64,000 nucleotides of DNA. Origin: Litsea cubeba (lineage: Eukaryota; Streptophyta; Magnoliopsida; Laurales; Lauraceae). Positions 20,604 to 32,171 of the stretch are shown piece by piece (position 1 is the first letter of the stretch; every line of letters begins with the position of its first letter). The position numbers and the translations under genes were made by a program. Below the pieces are notes generated by a model that made no database searches, had not been told where the DNA came from, and saw only the letters and a list, made by a program, of their open reading frames with translations. The stretch is taken from positions 139,948,603 through 140,012,602 of the forward strand of contig CM022946.1 of NCBI GenBank assembly GCA_012931725.1. The letters run 5' to 3'.

Positions 20604-22846
20604 CAGCCTCTTGATCCTGAAGACAATCTTCCAAACGAAGACCCTTCTCAAGAAGCTCTCGAAGTTGGTAGAGGCACCCGCTCTGGCCGGGACTACCACA
20701 AAAATTACAACCAATCTTCCTTTACATATGTAAATCCTTCGGGAAAAGATGTTGTAAGCACCCCTAGTGGCAACAATGATGAACATGCAGGCCCTAAGAA
20801 GGCTTTCAAGTATGACTTGATTGAACACTTCAAGCACATACCTGCACGTCTGCACATCCTAGATTTATTACGAATGTCTCCGCACACTCGTGATAATCTC
20901 ATCTCAGAATTACAAAAGCTGAATGAGGATGTCGACAAACATGCCCCGCAAGTCCTCCAAATTGAAATGGATTACCGGGTCAAAAACTCAGAAGCCTCCT
21001 CAAAGGGAGAAAAGAAGAAAACTGAGGGATCATGTATTGAATGCCTCTCGGTTAAAAAAGCTGCCAGTGCAACCATCGCCTTCACAAAGGACGACCTCCT
21101 ACTTGGTGAAACCAGGCATAACCGACCCCTGTACTTCACAGGGTACATCAAGGAAATGCCTATGCACAGAGTTCAGATCGACCCAGGTTCTGCACTCAAC
21201 CTCATCTCCACATTGGCTCTTGAAGAGTTGGGCATCCCACCCAGCAAGCTGAGCCACACATCTGTATCTATCTTTGGATACGATGGGAGTACTCAAAGGC
21301 CTATCGGCAAAATCAGGTTCAAATTGCAGATCGGTGATCTTATTTCTGAGGTCACTGTGTATGCAATGAAAACCCCTTCATGCTACAACATCCTTCTCGG
21401 ACGCCCTTGGATCCACGAGAATGGTGTTGTCCCTTCAACTCTACATCAATGCATCAAGTTTGTTGGCGACAACGGCATGATACATCGAGTCTTTGCGGAC
21501 AGAAAACCCTTCAAAGGTAAAGAAGTCCACTTCGCAGACTCACAGATGTATGAAGATGAAAAAGAAGAAGAGGAGAAGCACACAGCACCCTTTGCCGAAA
21601 ATCTCCAGAAAGATAAAGGCAAGGCTCCTCAACAATCGCCGAAAGAAAACGAATCATCCGGTAAATCCAAAGAGAGCATTCAAACTCCCTTCACCATCTC
21701 CCTCAAACCTTCGAAGCCTTTGGTCATCACAACTAAAGTGAAAAAGGCAAAGCAAAAGCCTGGGGGCAAATTTGTTGTCTCTTTCGTGTCTATCATGCAA
21801 GACACGGACTCGGATTCAGAGCCAGAAGACGACGCATCGTCAAGCCAAGCTGACACTCAACAAGTTCAGCCTGCTCTCACTCCAATGGAGACAACTTCTG
21901 ACATAGAATATCCTACGTCAGCTTCCTTCGTTGTTCCAGCAACTTCAGCAAAGGAAAAGCCGATCTTCTTCCATAGATCGGATGCTTCTTCATCAAACTC
22001 CATGCTTGAACCTTTCCAAAATAAAGGTATGCCTCAACTATCCTTATACAATTCTGTGGCACAAGCTATTATGAAGAAAATGGGCTATGACGCTCAAAAC
22101 CCAGTCGGTTTGGGAGAAGGATGCGGTATTCTCACGCCATTGGGGCCCGTCTTGACCAAAAGCCAGCTGGAAGATTGGAGACTCTACGGCTATGTAAAAA
22201 AGTCTTCACATGGGTTAGGGTATGATCCCGACACTCCCCTGAGACAGTTGACACAAAGGCTTAAAAGTCAATATACTGACCAAGCCTCAACATCTCAAGT
22301 CCATGAAGACATCGATCTCCCTGGATATCTCTTTGAAGAGTCACCTGACAAAGATCCAGGAAGCTCATCCAATTGGCACGATTTCTCCGAAAATGAAGAG
22401 GAGTTGTCCGATGGAACAGACGTGTGGTCTTCTGACCCAGAAGAACCCTCATCTCCAAAAGAAGTAGCCTACTTCGATCCGGTTTCAACAGGTGATTGGG
22501 ATCATCTCATAGCAAGCCTTGGGAAAATTACCGATGAAGAAGACCCGTGGAAAGGAACAAAACCTTGGTCTGGAAATGCCTTTGAAACCCCAGAAGGTTT
22601 CGTTGAGCTGGAAGCCTCCAAAAATATTGTGGAGGAACCACCTTCGAACCTTCCAACAGAAGATCATGTTCAAAAGATAGACTTGGGAACACCAGATAAC
22701 CCACGTCCTGTATTCATAAGCAAGAATATAAAGGATGATGAGTTACCCGAGTATATCGCCTTTCTTCGTGAGTTCGTTGATTGCTTTGCATGGTCTTACG
22801 CTGAAATGCCAGGCTTAGACCCCAAAATAACGGTTCACAACTCAAT
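20604..22846 (+). pseudogene. Tat-B protease and G-patch-like linker
   Basis: Same frame as gag. The retropepsin lies near 21000-21480. Its active triad reads D-P-G (21180-21188) in VQIDPGSALNLIS, where Tat-A has the canonical D-T-G. The flap/ILG region is CYNILLGRPW. A Lys/Glu-rich linker is followed by a G-patch-like segment (AQAIMKKMGYDAQNPVGLG, about 22055-22115) and then the RT approach (LPEYIAFLREFVDCFAWSYAEMPG). One base is missing near 22846, shifting RT into another frame. The Thr to Pro change next to the catalytic Asp should weaken or kill the protease. Confidence 0.85.
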
Positions 22847-25800
22847 CTTCAAGAAGACATCAAGCCTGTCAAGCAAGGCCAAAGAAGATTCCGTCCAGAT
22901 GTGATGGATAAAATTGAACAAGAAGTTCAAAAACTCAAAAGCGTCGGCTTCATCCGTGAGGAACAACATCCTGAATGGTTGGCCAACATTGTCCCCGTGA
23001 CAAAGAAGAACGGGCAGATCAGGGTCTGTATTGACTATAAAGACCTGAATGGCGCATGCCCTAAAGATGAATTTCCACTCCCCATACCAGAGGTAATGAT
23101 TGATAATACCTGTGGATTCGAGCGAATGACATTCATGGATGGTTTCTCTGGTTACAATCAGATAAAGATGCATCCTGAAGATGAAAAACATACATCTTTT
23201 CGGACCCCATTTGGGGTGTATTGCTACACTGTCATGCCATTTGGTATGAAAAATGCTGGTGCCACATATCAGAGGGCTATGATGAAAATATTCCAAGATA
23301 TGCAGCACAAGACGGTTGAATGTTACGTCGATGACCTCGCCGTCAAAAGCAAAAGAAAAGAAGATCATCTCGAAGACCTTCGAGAAGTCTTCCTCCGGCT
23401 TCGCAAGCACAAACTGCGAATGAATCCTTTGAAATGCTTCTTCGGCGTCTCGTCGAGTAAGTTCCTCGGATTCCTAGTTCGGAAAGCTGGAATAGAGCTT
23501 GACCCCATAAAAGTCAAAGCCATTCTAGAAATGCCCTCTCCAAGAACCTTGAGAGAACTCAAAGGGCTTCAAGGGAGATTGGCCTACATCAGACGGTTCA
23601 TCTCCAATCTTTCGGGGAAATGCCGTCCATTCTCCCGATTGATGGAAAAAGGTGTAAACTTTGTTTGGGATGCTGACTGTGAAGCTGCTTTCCAAGACAT
23701 CAAGTCATACCTGACAAAGCCTCCAGTGTTAGCTGCTCCTACCACTGGAAAACCATTCATCTTGTACACAAGAGCCCTTGATCACTCTTTGGGAGCTCTG
23801 CTTGCGCAAGAAAATGATCAAAGAAAAGAAGCTGCTCTATATTACCTCAGCCGCATGCTAGTAGGTGCAGAGCATCGCTACTCTCCAGTCGAAAAAGAAT
23901 GTCTTGCAGTGATGTTCGCCGTACAAAAGCTGCATCACTACTTGCTTTCCAACACAGTATACCTGGTCTCGAGAGTCAACCTCTTGAAGGTCCTTGTCAC
24001 AAAGGCAGGTTCTCTCAATGCTCGACTGGCAAAATGGTCCATCCTTCTGTCACAATTTGATATTAGGTATGTACCACAAAAGGCAATCAAAGGGCAAGCT
24101 CTAGCGGACTTCCTCGCAGAGCATCCATTGCCTAAAGATTCTCCACTCAGAGATGATCTCCCAGACGAACCAGTCTACAATGTGGAGACTTTCTCGCAAA
24201 GTGCCTCCTGGGACATGTACTTTGACGGTGCAACCAGGACAAACGAAAAAAGACAGCTGATCTTGGGAGTTGGCATCCTCTTTGTTAGCCCCGACAAATA
24301 TATGATTCCACACGCTTTCTCACTACTGGAACCATGCACAAATAACGCAGCTGAATATCAAGCTCTGATCCTAGGATTGGAACTCGCCATCGAATCCAGT
24401 ATCACCATGCTGGAAGTCTTTGGAGACTCTCAACTGATCGTCAACCAGATGAATCAGAAATTTGAAGTCAGGAAGCCAGATTTACTGCCTTACTACAACA
24501 AAGCACAGTCGCTTCTGCAAAAGTTTTACATCTGTCACATCACCCACATTCGTAGAGGTGAAAACATATGTGCAGATGCCCTAGCTGGAATTGCCGCATC
24601 CATGGCAATCCAGGAAGGGGAAAACATGCAAATCACAGTGTGCGAAAGAAGAATCCTTCCTCCTCTTAACACACACCAAGCAGTTGCTGAATCCCACCAA
24701 GTGGTCGGAAGTCGGATTTCAATCCTTCAAACTTCAATCGGCGACTGGAGGGATCCGTTCATTGATTACATTATGTTCGGAATCCTACCTGAAGATCCAA
24801 AAGAATGGGTAAGCATCCAAAGGCGAACCCCAAGCTTTCATTTGGATATTCCTTCAAAAATCCTTTACAGGAAATCCTTCAACGGAGTACTTCTATACTG
24901 CTTGTCACAACAAGAGGCTGAAGAAACACTCAAAGAAGTTCATGCTGGTCTTTCCGGAGCTCATCAGGCAGGTCCTAAGCTCTATGATCAGATAAAAAGG
25001 TTAGGATATTACTGGCCTACCATGGTAGCTGACGCAATGCAATTTGCTAAGCGCTGCCAACAATGCCAAGTTCATGGAGATTACATTCACATGCCTCCAG
25101 AATGGCTGCATCCTACAGCGATCTCATGGCCTTTCGAAGCCTGGGGTATGGACATCATAGGTCCTATTTCTCCCCCTTCGAGCAAAGGTCATTGCTTCAT
25201 CTTCGCCGCTACGGATTATTTCTCTAAGTGGTCAGAAGCATTTGCGTTTAACAAAATGAAGACCTCATCGGTCCTTCAGTTCCTGCACACCAACATCATT
25301 TGTCGTTTCGGCATACCCAAAAGATTCGTCCATGATAACGGACCATAGTTCCGGGATCAACGATTCTACAGGTTCTGCGACAAATACAAAATCCAAAGCT
25401 GTCCTTCGACTCCATACAATCCGGCAGCAAACGGGTTAGCAGAAGCTTTCAACAAGACACTCTGCAAAATCCTCAAAAAAAATGGTCTCTAGTCATAAAA
25501 GAGACTGGAGCGACAAAATGTCTGAAGCTTTGTGGGCCTATCGAACCACCGTTCGAGGACCAACCCATAGCACACCATTCTCCTTGGTCTACGGATGCGA
25601 AGCTGTCGTACCCTTGGAAGTACAAATTCCTTCCTTAAGGGTATCCTTGCAAAATGACATGACTCAAGAAAGCAATGTCAAATTGCGACTCCATGAGCTG
25701 GACAATCTCGATGAGAGACGGCTCGAAGCTCAACAAAGCATTGAACTTTACCAAGCACGCATGGCAGGATCTTTCGATAAAAAAGTCAGGCAACGCGCCT

Positions 25801-26003
25801 ACAAAAAGAGTGACTTGGTTCTTGCGGTAAAAAGACCAATGGTCTTCGCTCACAAGTCCAAAGGCAAATTTGTGCCAAAATGGGAGGGACCCTACGTCAT
25901 CGACAAGGTTTTCTCTAATGGCGCATACGCACTCCTAAATATGGAAGGTGACAGATGTATGCTGCCCATCAACGGCAAGTTCTTAAAGCGGTACTACCCC
26001 TGA
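22847..26003 (+). pseudogene. Tat-B RT, RNase H, archaeal-type RNase H and integrase
   Basis: RT: VTKKNGQIRVCIDYKDLN, FMDGFSGYNQI, catalytic YVDD at 23324-23335. The first RNase H (about 23755-24120) is the retroviral type of gypsy elements. The second, about 24210-24600, is archaeal-type with all four acidic residues visible: D 24224 (YFDG), E 24353 (AAEY), D 24425 (GDSQ), D 24575 (ADAL). Integrase has an HHCC zinc region (H...H...CQQC, 24950-25070), core D in WGMDII (about 25147), D in HDNGP, E in LAEAFNK (about 25440) and C-terminal GPYVIDKVF. Lesions are TAG at 25346 and an extra A near 25480, which restores the original frame. The stop after YYP ends at 26003. Confidence 0.9.
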
Positions 26004-27458
26004 AGACTTACCCAACTGGGTAAGAGCAATGCCTGTATGGCCAAAACTGGTTTCCAGGTACACGCTCGCTAAACCCACCTTTTATTTAGAATTTTCATAT
26101 CAAATGTTGAAATTTCTAGAAATTCAAACAGTGCTTACTTTCATCGTTTCATTGTTCAAAAAAAAAAAAAAACCTAAGTTTAGGAACCTTTCCCTAACTT
26201 GACCAAAATTTTCAACCCTTGAACCCAAAATTCATGGTTTGAAACAAAATCCGGATTCAGGGATTTCCACCCTAGTCCACCCTGCCTTTTACCACCAAAA
26301 TGGTTTTAGGTCAAAACTTATGACCCTCGTGTCTTTAAACAAAAAAAAATGGTTTTTCAAAAAACCGCGAAGAAGGGACGCTTAGTCGATACTCGCACAA
26401 ATCGGAAGCATATGAACCATGTTCGACACTTCCAAAATCGCAGGGAAGCGACATTTCGTCGATACTTGCAAAATCCAAAACCATGGAGACGCAACATTTC
26501 AGTTGATATCCACAACCCAAATTTCAAAGGTTCGAAAAAACCTAAAAAACCATGGAGACGCAACATTTCAGTTGATATCCATAACCCAAAGGTTCGAGAA
26601 AACCACAAATTTCAAAAATCGTGGGGAAACGACATCAAGTCAGTACCCGCAAAACCAAAATTTTTGAAAAGCAAGGATGCGACATTCCATCAATACTTGC
26701 ACCCAAATCCGCGAGGATGCGACATTCCATTGATTCCATCGATACTTGTAAGAACATTCAGCAGGGAGGCAACTTTTAGTCGATACTTGCATTTTTGAAA
26801 ACCAAACCGGCTATAAATGCCATCGAAACAGGCTATAAATGCCACAAACCGGCTATCAATGCCACCAAATCAAAACAGGCTATAAATGCCACAAACCGGC
26901 TATCAATGCCACCAAAACAAAACCGGCTATCAATGCCACAAACAAAAACTTGGATTTCAAAAAAAAACCGGCTATCAACGCCACCAAAAACCGGCTATAG
27001 ATGCCACAAAAAAAAAACTCGGCTATCAATGCCACAAAAAAAGCTGGCTCTCATGCCAAAATCGGCTTCCATGCCACAAACAAAATCTGGCTCCCATGCC
27101 AAAACAATCATTTGACAAAAGATTTTCACAAAATGATAAGCTTTTGATCAAATCCCATTTAGCAATTACTTTTATCACAAAAAGATTCAAGTGAGCGTAG
27201 GGATAACAAAAAAAAGAAGAGCATCCCATTTAGCAATTACTTTTATCACAAAAAAAAAGGATTCAAGTGAGCGTAGGGATAACAAAAAAAAGAGTACCAA
27301 AAAATACATGTGGTACAAAAAAAAAGAAAGTGTTCACAAGCACTAAAAAAAAGTACCAAAAAATACATGTGGTACTAAAAAAAAAAAAAGTGTTCACAAA
27401 CACTAAAAACAAAAAAAAAAGAAGAGAGAAGGATGGTTTCTGCTACAAAATCAGGAGC
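26004..27458. repeat. Tat-B spacer between pol and antisense gene: stacked tandem repeats
   Basis: No conserved gene. From left: A-rich sequence, then two 69-bp units with ccatggagacgcaacatttc (26481 and 26550), related 'gcgacattccatcgatac' units to 26790, an array of ccggctataaatgcca units (26805-27085), two units of 'atcccatttagcaattactt' (27152 and 27222), and two 60-bp units of gtaccaaaaaatacatgtgg plus gtgttcacaagcac (27290-27410). Pol (+) and the antisense gene (-) converge on this spacer, so it must contain both 3' ends. Tat-A has the matching spacer at 46312-47882. Confidence 0.8.
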
Positions 27459-30400
27459 TCAATAAAAAATGGTCTCCAGCCAAGAGTTCAGCTCCTTAAG
27501 CAAACTTTTGGCCTCAGCCGTCAAGGATTCCAAGGCACGCTTCTTCAGGAATTTGCCATGAGATGCTGGAGTGGGCTGTACCCCTTCTTTTGCACCAGGA
27601 AGCTTATCTCGAGCAGTTCGCCATTGTTTGTTCTCATCAGACTTCCTTTTGAGAACCCGATCGGCATCTGCAACCCGGTGAATCAGAACAGTCTCCCTTT
27701 CACGAGCCTCTGTTATTGCACTCCACTTGGCAGCGACTTGTGCCTGCAGATGCTCAAGACGTCTCCTGGCCTCATCGACCTCCCTATCAAGGATGTTCAG
27801 GTCATGTGTCAGCCCAATGATGTTTAGCTCTTCTAAGTTCTTCTTTCGGACTGCCTGCTTCCTGCTTTCTATAGCCTCATCCAGGTCAGACTTAGCCTTA
27901 TCAGCAGGGTCCAGGAACATCTCCTGGAAGAACCGGTCATCAGCCAAACCCACAGTCTCAAACCACTTATCACCCAGTGCAATGATCCTATCAACGATCG
28001 CCCTGGCACCTGTGACATCCAGACCAGCCTCTTCGGCATCACCGAGAATCTCCTGCACATGCTGGATCATGCCAAATCCGGCATCCAAGTGCCCAGAAAA
28101 GAGAGTCTCAATCCAAGAGCTCAGAACTCGCACCACCACCTTCTTCGCAAAAAGAAGAGATGGCCGAGCTGAAGATTCGCCCAACTCCGTTGGTCGGCTG
28201 CTCATATCATCATCTGTTGGAAGAGTAACAAAAGAACTCTTTCCAGTTGAAGCTGCTCCTGCTCGGGAAGGAATCTCAGCACGAGGTATCTCCTCAACAT
28301 TGTCAGAACTGGTCCCAGGAGTCTATACCTCTGGATCAACCTCTGGCATCCCTTGCTCTGGTTCTGAAGGAAGCGATGGACCCTCCTCTGTCACTTCAAA
28401 ACCTGCCAAAGAAACACAAAAAGGTATGAATATGATCCTGTTTGAAAATCATTATCAGGGTTATAACTACAAAATACCTTCTTCGACGACTGGTGGAACA
28501 CTTTCCTCCTCCATGAACTCATTGGAAGCATCCCCAACATTTGCGTCCATCGAGGGTTCAAAGTCATCGGAATCCTGTGGCAAATCAGCTGGCAAGAAAT
28601 GTGTTAGCAAACCAAGTCACAGACACAAAAAAAAAGCAAAAGAAGTCATACTAATTGGAGACTCTGGATTCACTCCAGAATCCCTCGGTTCTTCTTCAGG
28701 TGCCCCGACAGGATCCGTCACCACCGCATCGGTTGGAACCTCAGGCATCACCAAGTCTTCCTCTGCTAAAAAAAAAAAAAAGAAAGCAGAAACAAGAAGC
28801 AAATCAGAACATGGAAAATTCCCATGAAAAGAAATGGAAAGAGAAAAAGGAAGAATCATACCTTCACCGACGGTCTCTTCTTCTCGGCTTCTCTTCTCTG
28901 GAGGCTCGTCAACATCCCCTGGCGCCTCATCATTGATAGTAAGAGGTACTCCCAAGTTAGGAGAGTCCTCATACTGCCCCTTGCTGTGATGATGACTCCT
29001 CCCCCTCTTACCCCGGCGGGCTCGCTTCTTAGAGGAACCTGCCCCGTTGTCAGAGTCAGGTTTCCCACTTGATTCCTCACTGGATGGTCTACTCTTGCCA
29101 GTAGACTCCACGGAAGCTTGCCTCTGTGCCGATTGCATCCAAGCACCAAGTTCGGCTTCCTCCTGTTCTAGCTGCTCTAAAGCATCATCAGGTATTTCTC
29201 GAACAGCTTCAGAACCAATGACGCCCTGGTCACCAAGAAAGCCTATCTTGTGCTTCTCTCCAGAAAGGAAGGCCCAAACTTCCTCTCGCCGGACGCCATC
29301 CGACTTTCCGAGGCCCTTTCCAGATGCTAGCTTCACATCAAGCTCCTTCCTGGAAAGCCCCCGATATGCCGAAAAGCTCTCCGTGAACCACTTCGCAAAG
29401 CCGGTAGTCCGGGAAGTCAGCAACACAGGATAAGAAATCATGGCTGTAGTGTCTTCAGCACTATAGAAAGCCCATGCATTTCTCCCGTCCTGTAAGCCTC
29501 CAAAGCGCTTCACCATGCTTGAAGGCGCTCCAACAACGCCTTGAGAAAAGCCCAGCTGCAAAGCAAAGCGAGAGGGTACATACGGCTGGATGTTGACGAA
29601 AAGATGTCTACGGTACACCATCGTGCCTACACTTATGCTGAAAAGCCACTCTCTCTCTGTATTCGTCAAGGAATAATGCCTTCCCGACCCCGCCCTGGTA
29701 GAGTCTCGGGAGGCACCAAAATCACAAGCCTTCTTCCGCAACTCTGGAGAAAGCTTCACTGAAGACTGCCCCATCTCGACGTCCCTGAACCGTCGGATCC
29801 TCATGCGGGCAAACAAAAGTGATTCGGACACGGCTTTGCCCTTAGCCAGTCGAATCATCAGAGGATCATCATCCTGTGCGGCACCCAGCCGGTGGAAGCC
29901 AGGACAGTGGTATACAAACCATGAATAAAAGATATGGGCTGAAAATACCCTATTCATGGGAAGCTCAAGCCGAACCAAAAAAGCAGCAGCCTGCAGTTCG
30001 GTACACAGGTAGGAGTAAAGAGCTGGCACCAAAGCAAGCTGCTCTCCAAATGCCATCTGACAAGCCGGAAAAGTACAATGCGGCCTGATGTGCGTTCCAT
30101 CTCCTCCAGCAAAAAAAGCCTCACCAAGCTAATAAGTGAGGTAAACAGCGAGATCTCTCCGCAGTGCTATGTCAGGACATATGGCGTTTGTACTCGCGCA
30201 GAAATCTCTCAACTCTTCTTGCATGGCCAAGATCTTCTTCGAACTTGGATCCTGGGCCCTGGCTTCTTGGGTCACACTGTCAGAAGACTCCCTGCTATAA
30301 AAAATGTTAGGGAATGAAGAGCTAGAACTCTTCCAACTGCTAGATCTTACTTTAAAACCCTCCTTCTCCTTTAAAAAATCATAGAAGGCGACGAGCTGAA

Positions 30401-32042
30401 AGTACAGAAGCCTGAACTCCTCAGACTGCCCCTCAAGGACGCTGTCAATCGGGATAAACTCCTCATAGAGTTTACCGAGGATGGGCAATCCAGTAATGGC
30501 GCTCAGCTCCTTCAAAGAAAAACCAATCTCACCATTCGTCACAACGAAGGTATTGGTTTGTGGGAGGAATGATTCTAGCATAGCCATGAAGGCCTCATCG
30601 GAAAAGATCACGGTCTCCCTAAAGGCGCGGACCGCATCAAAAATCCCGGCTTCCTTCAAAACGGCGCCACCAATCAGCAGGACGCGATCAGTCCACGACT
30701 TCCATGCGGAGTCAGCATTGAAACGGCCACGAAGTCGAAAAGGCTTGATCCAATTGCTGCCGTCACCACTGAAAATACCAAGGCCCACCGGTCTCAAATC
30801 GATCGACGGATAATCAGAGCCCTGGTAGCCGCTGGATGGCATCAATAGGTCCATGTCAACAGGCGACCTCTCCGTATATCCCGGAGAACCGCCAACAAAA
30901 ACCCTGGTCTTTATTACATTTGTGCTTCTCACCCAGCTTGGAGGATCTTCCCTCTTAGGGCACGTGGGGGCAAGGCTCAGAATCGAGACGGTGCGATCAA
31001 ACGTCGACCGGGTAACAACAGTCTTCTTCTCACCATCTGCTATGAAAGAAAACTGAAAACACCTCCTCTGGTATGTCATGTCATCAGGGACAGCATCACC
31101 AAAGAAGAAGGTAGGCTTGGGCAAAACGCTCTGATCTTCCATCACCCATGGACGACTGCTTACCATGATCTTATAGAATTCCTCTCCCTTGAGAGCGATC
31201 AGTCGCTGCCTCATCTCATCTCTGTTGAGGGAGTCGCACTCTTCCAGATTTCTCTCAACATACTGGACCTTCTCAAAGGCCTGCTGAACGGCCGGATTAG
31301 AAGATCTAGAAGATCGACGAGGTACGCTTGTAGCAGGCTCTTTACCCTTGTTCGTTCTGGAGGAACCACCTGCAAAGGATGGAAAAGAAAAAGATCAAAC
31401 ATCAAAATGACAGAATTTCGCTAAAAATCTGGCGAAATTTTGACATGATGACGGGGCAATTCCGAAGAAAAGGAACTATCCCGAAAGAAATAGAAAGCTT
31501 GAAGATGGGCTCAACATCGCTGTAAGCTCCGAAACTCCAAACTTTCGAAACCTCAAAGTCTCTGCAAAATCAGGAAGGGCTCAACATCGCTGCGAGCTCC
31601 AAATTCCCAAATTTGCGAAAACTTTCAGGTATGCTATCACATCATGCTACAAATTTAATTTACAATTGAATGCATGCATGAACATCTAGGTTTGCCAAAA
31701 AAAAAAGGGGCATTATCATGATGAGCAAAAATAAAAAAAAGAAAAGAAACTTTCTCAAAAAAAAAGGGGGAAAGAAAACGAAAAAAAAAAAAGAAAAAAA
31801 AAGAGGGGCTGGCCCACTGGCCACGTGGCCGTACGGCCAGATCCGTACGGCCCACAAAAAAAAAAAACAAAAAAAAAGAAGAAAAGAAAGCAAAAAAAAA
31901 AAAAAACGTGTGAAAAAAAAAAGGAAAACACGTGGAGAAAAAAAAAGAAGAAAAGAAAAAGAAAGAAACAAAAAAAAAAAAGAAGAACTTTTTTTTTCCT
32001 ACAATGGAGTTTTCTTGAAAAAGGGAACTTACTTGAAGCCAT
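27459..32042 (-). CDS. Tat-B antisense gene: five-exon plant-mobile-domain-like / coiled-coil protein
   Basis: Exons on the - strand: 32042-32033 (ATGGCTTCA plus one base), 31369-28862, 28765-28652, 28588-28478 and 28402-27459. Introns of 663, 96, 63 and 75 nt all have GT...AG ends (first donor GTAAGT; acceptors TTTGCAG, TTTTTAG, TTGCCAG, TTGGCAG). Phases fit, giving about 1,228 codons. The N-terminal half resembles the plant mobile domain (FVVTNGEIGFSLKELSAITG at about residue 278 and PALYSYLCTELQAAAFLV later). A basic KKRARRGKRGRS stretch suggests nuclear import. Exon 5 encodes a Glu/Lys/Arg coiled coil. Damage: a +1/-1 pair around 30176 and 30115 scrambles about 20 codons, and TAG at 28325-28323 truncates at codon 941. 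Function is unknown. Antisense extra ORFs are known in Tat elements; the spliced structure is read here from the sequence. Confidence 0.75.
31803..31854. promoter_or_regulatory. GC-rich palindromic island with G-box in intron 1 of the antisense gene
   Basis: Inside about 350 bp of A-rich DNA lies a compact GC block: GGCCACGTGGCC (31819-31830, G-box core CACGTG) overlaps GGCCGTACGGCC (31827-31838), and CCGTACGG follows at 31843. The outer parts (GGCCCAC and a second GGCCCAC) frame it. The same island is conserved in Tat-A at 58714-58779. A role as a bZIP/bHLH-bound intronic enhancer is inference from the G-box. Confidence 0.5.
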
Positions 32043-32163
32043 TGATGGAGAAGAAGAAGAAAAGTCTTGAAGATCTTGAAGAAGAAGAACTCTTGGTCTT
32101 GAAGCCCTCTTGAGATTATTGCAAAAGAAAGTAATAAGAGCAAGAGATCCAACCTCCTCCTTG

Positions 32164-32171
32164 CTTTTATA
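32164..32171 (-). promoter_or_regulatory. TATA box of the Tat-B antisense gene
   Basis: TATAAAAG on the - strand, 122 bases upstream of the antisense ATG. A CT-rich leader (cttcttcttctccatca) follows up to the start codon. The TATA-to-ATG spacing is the same in Tat-A (59067 to 58938). Confidence 0.6.

Noticed and set aside
28751..28861. Treating the two long antisense frames as independent genes ending near 28617 and 28205
   Set aside because: The frame end lies in T-rich introns with GT-AG borders, and joining exons keeps phase in both Tat copies. One spliced gene explains them better.
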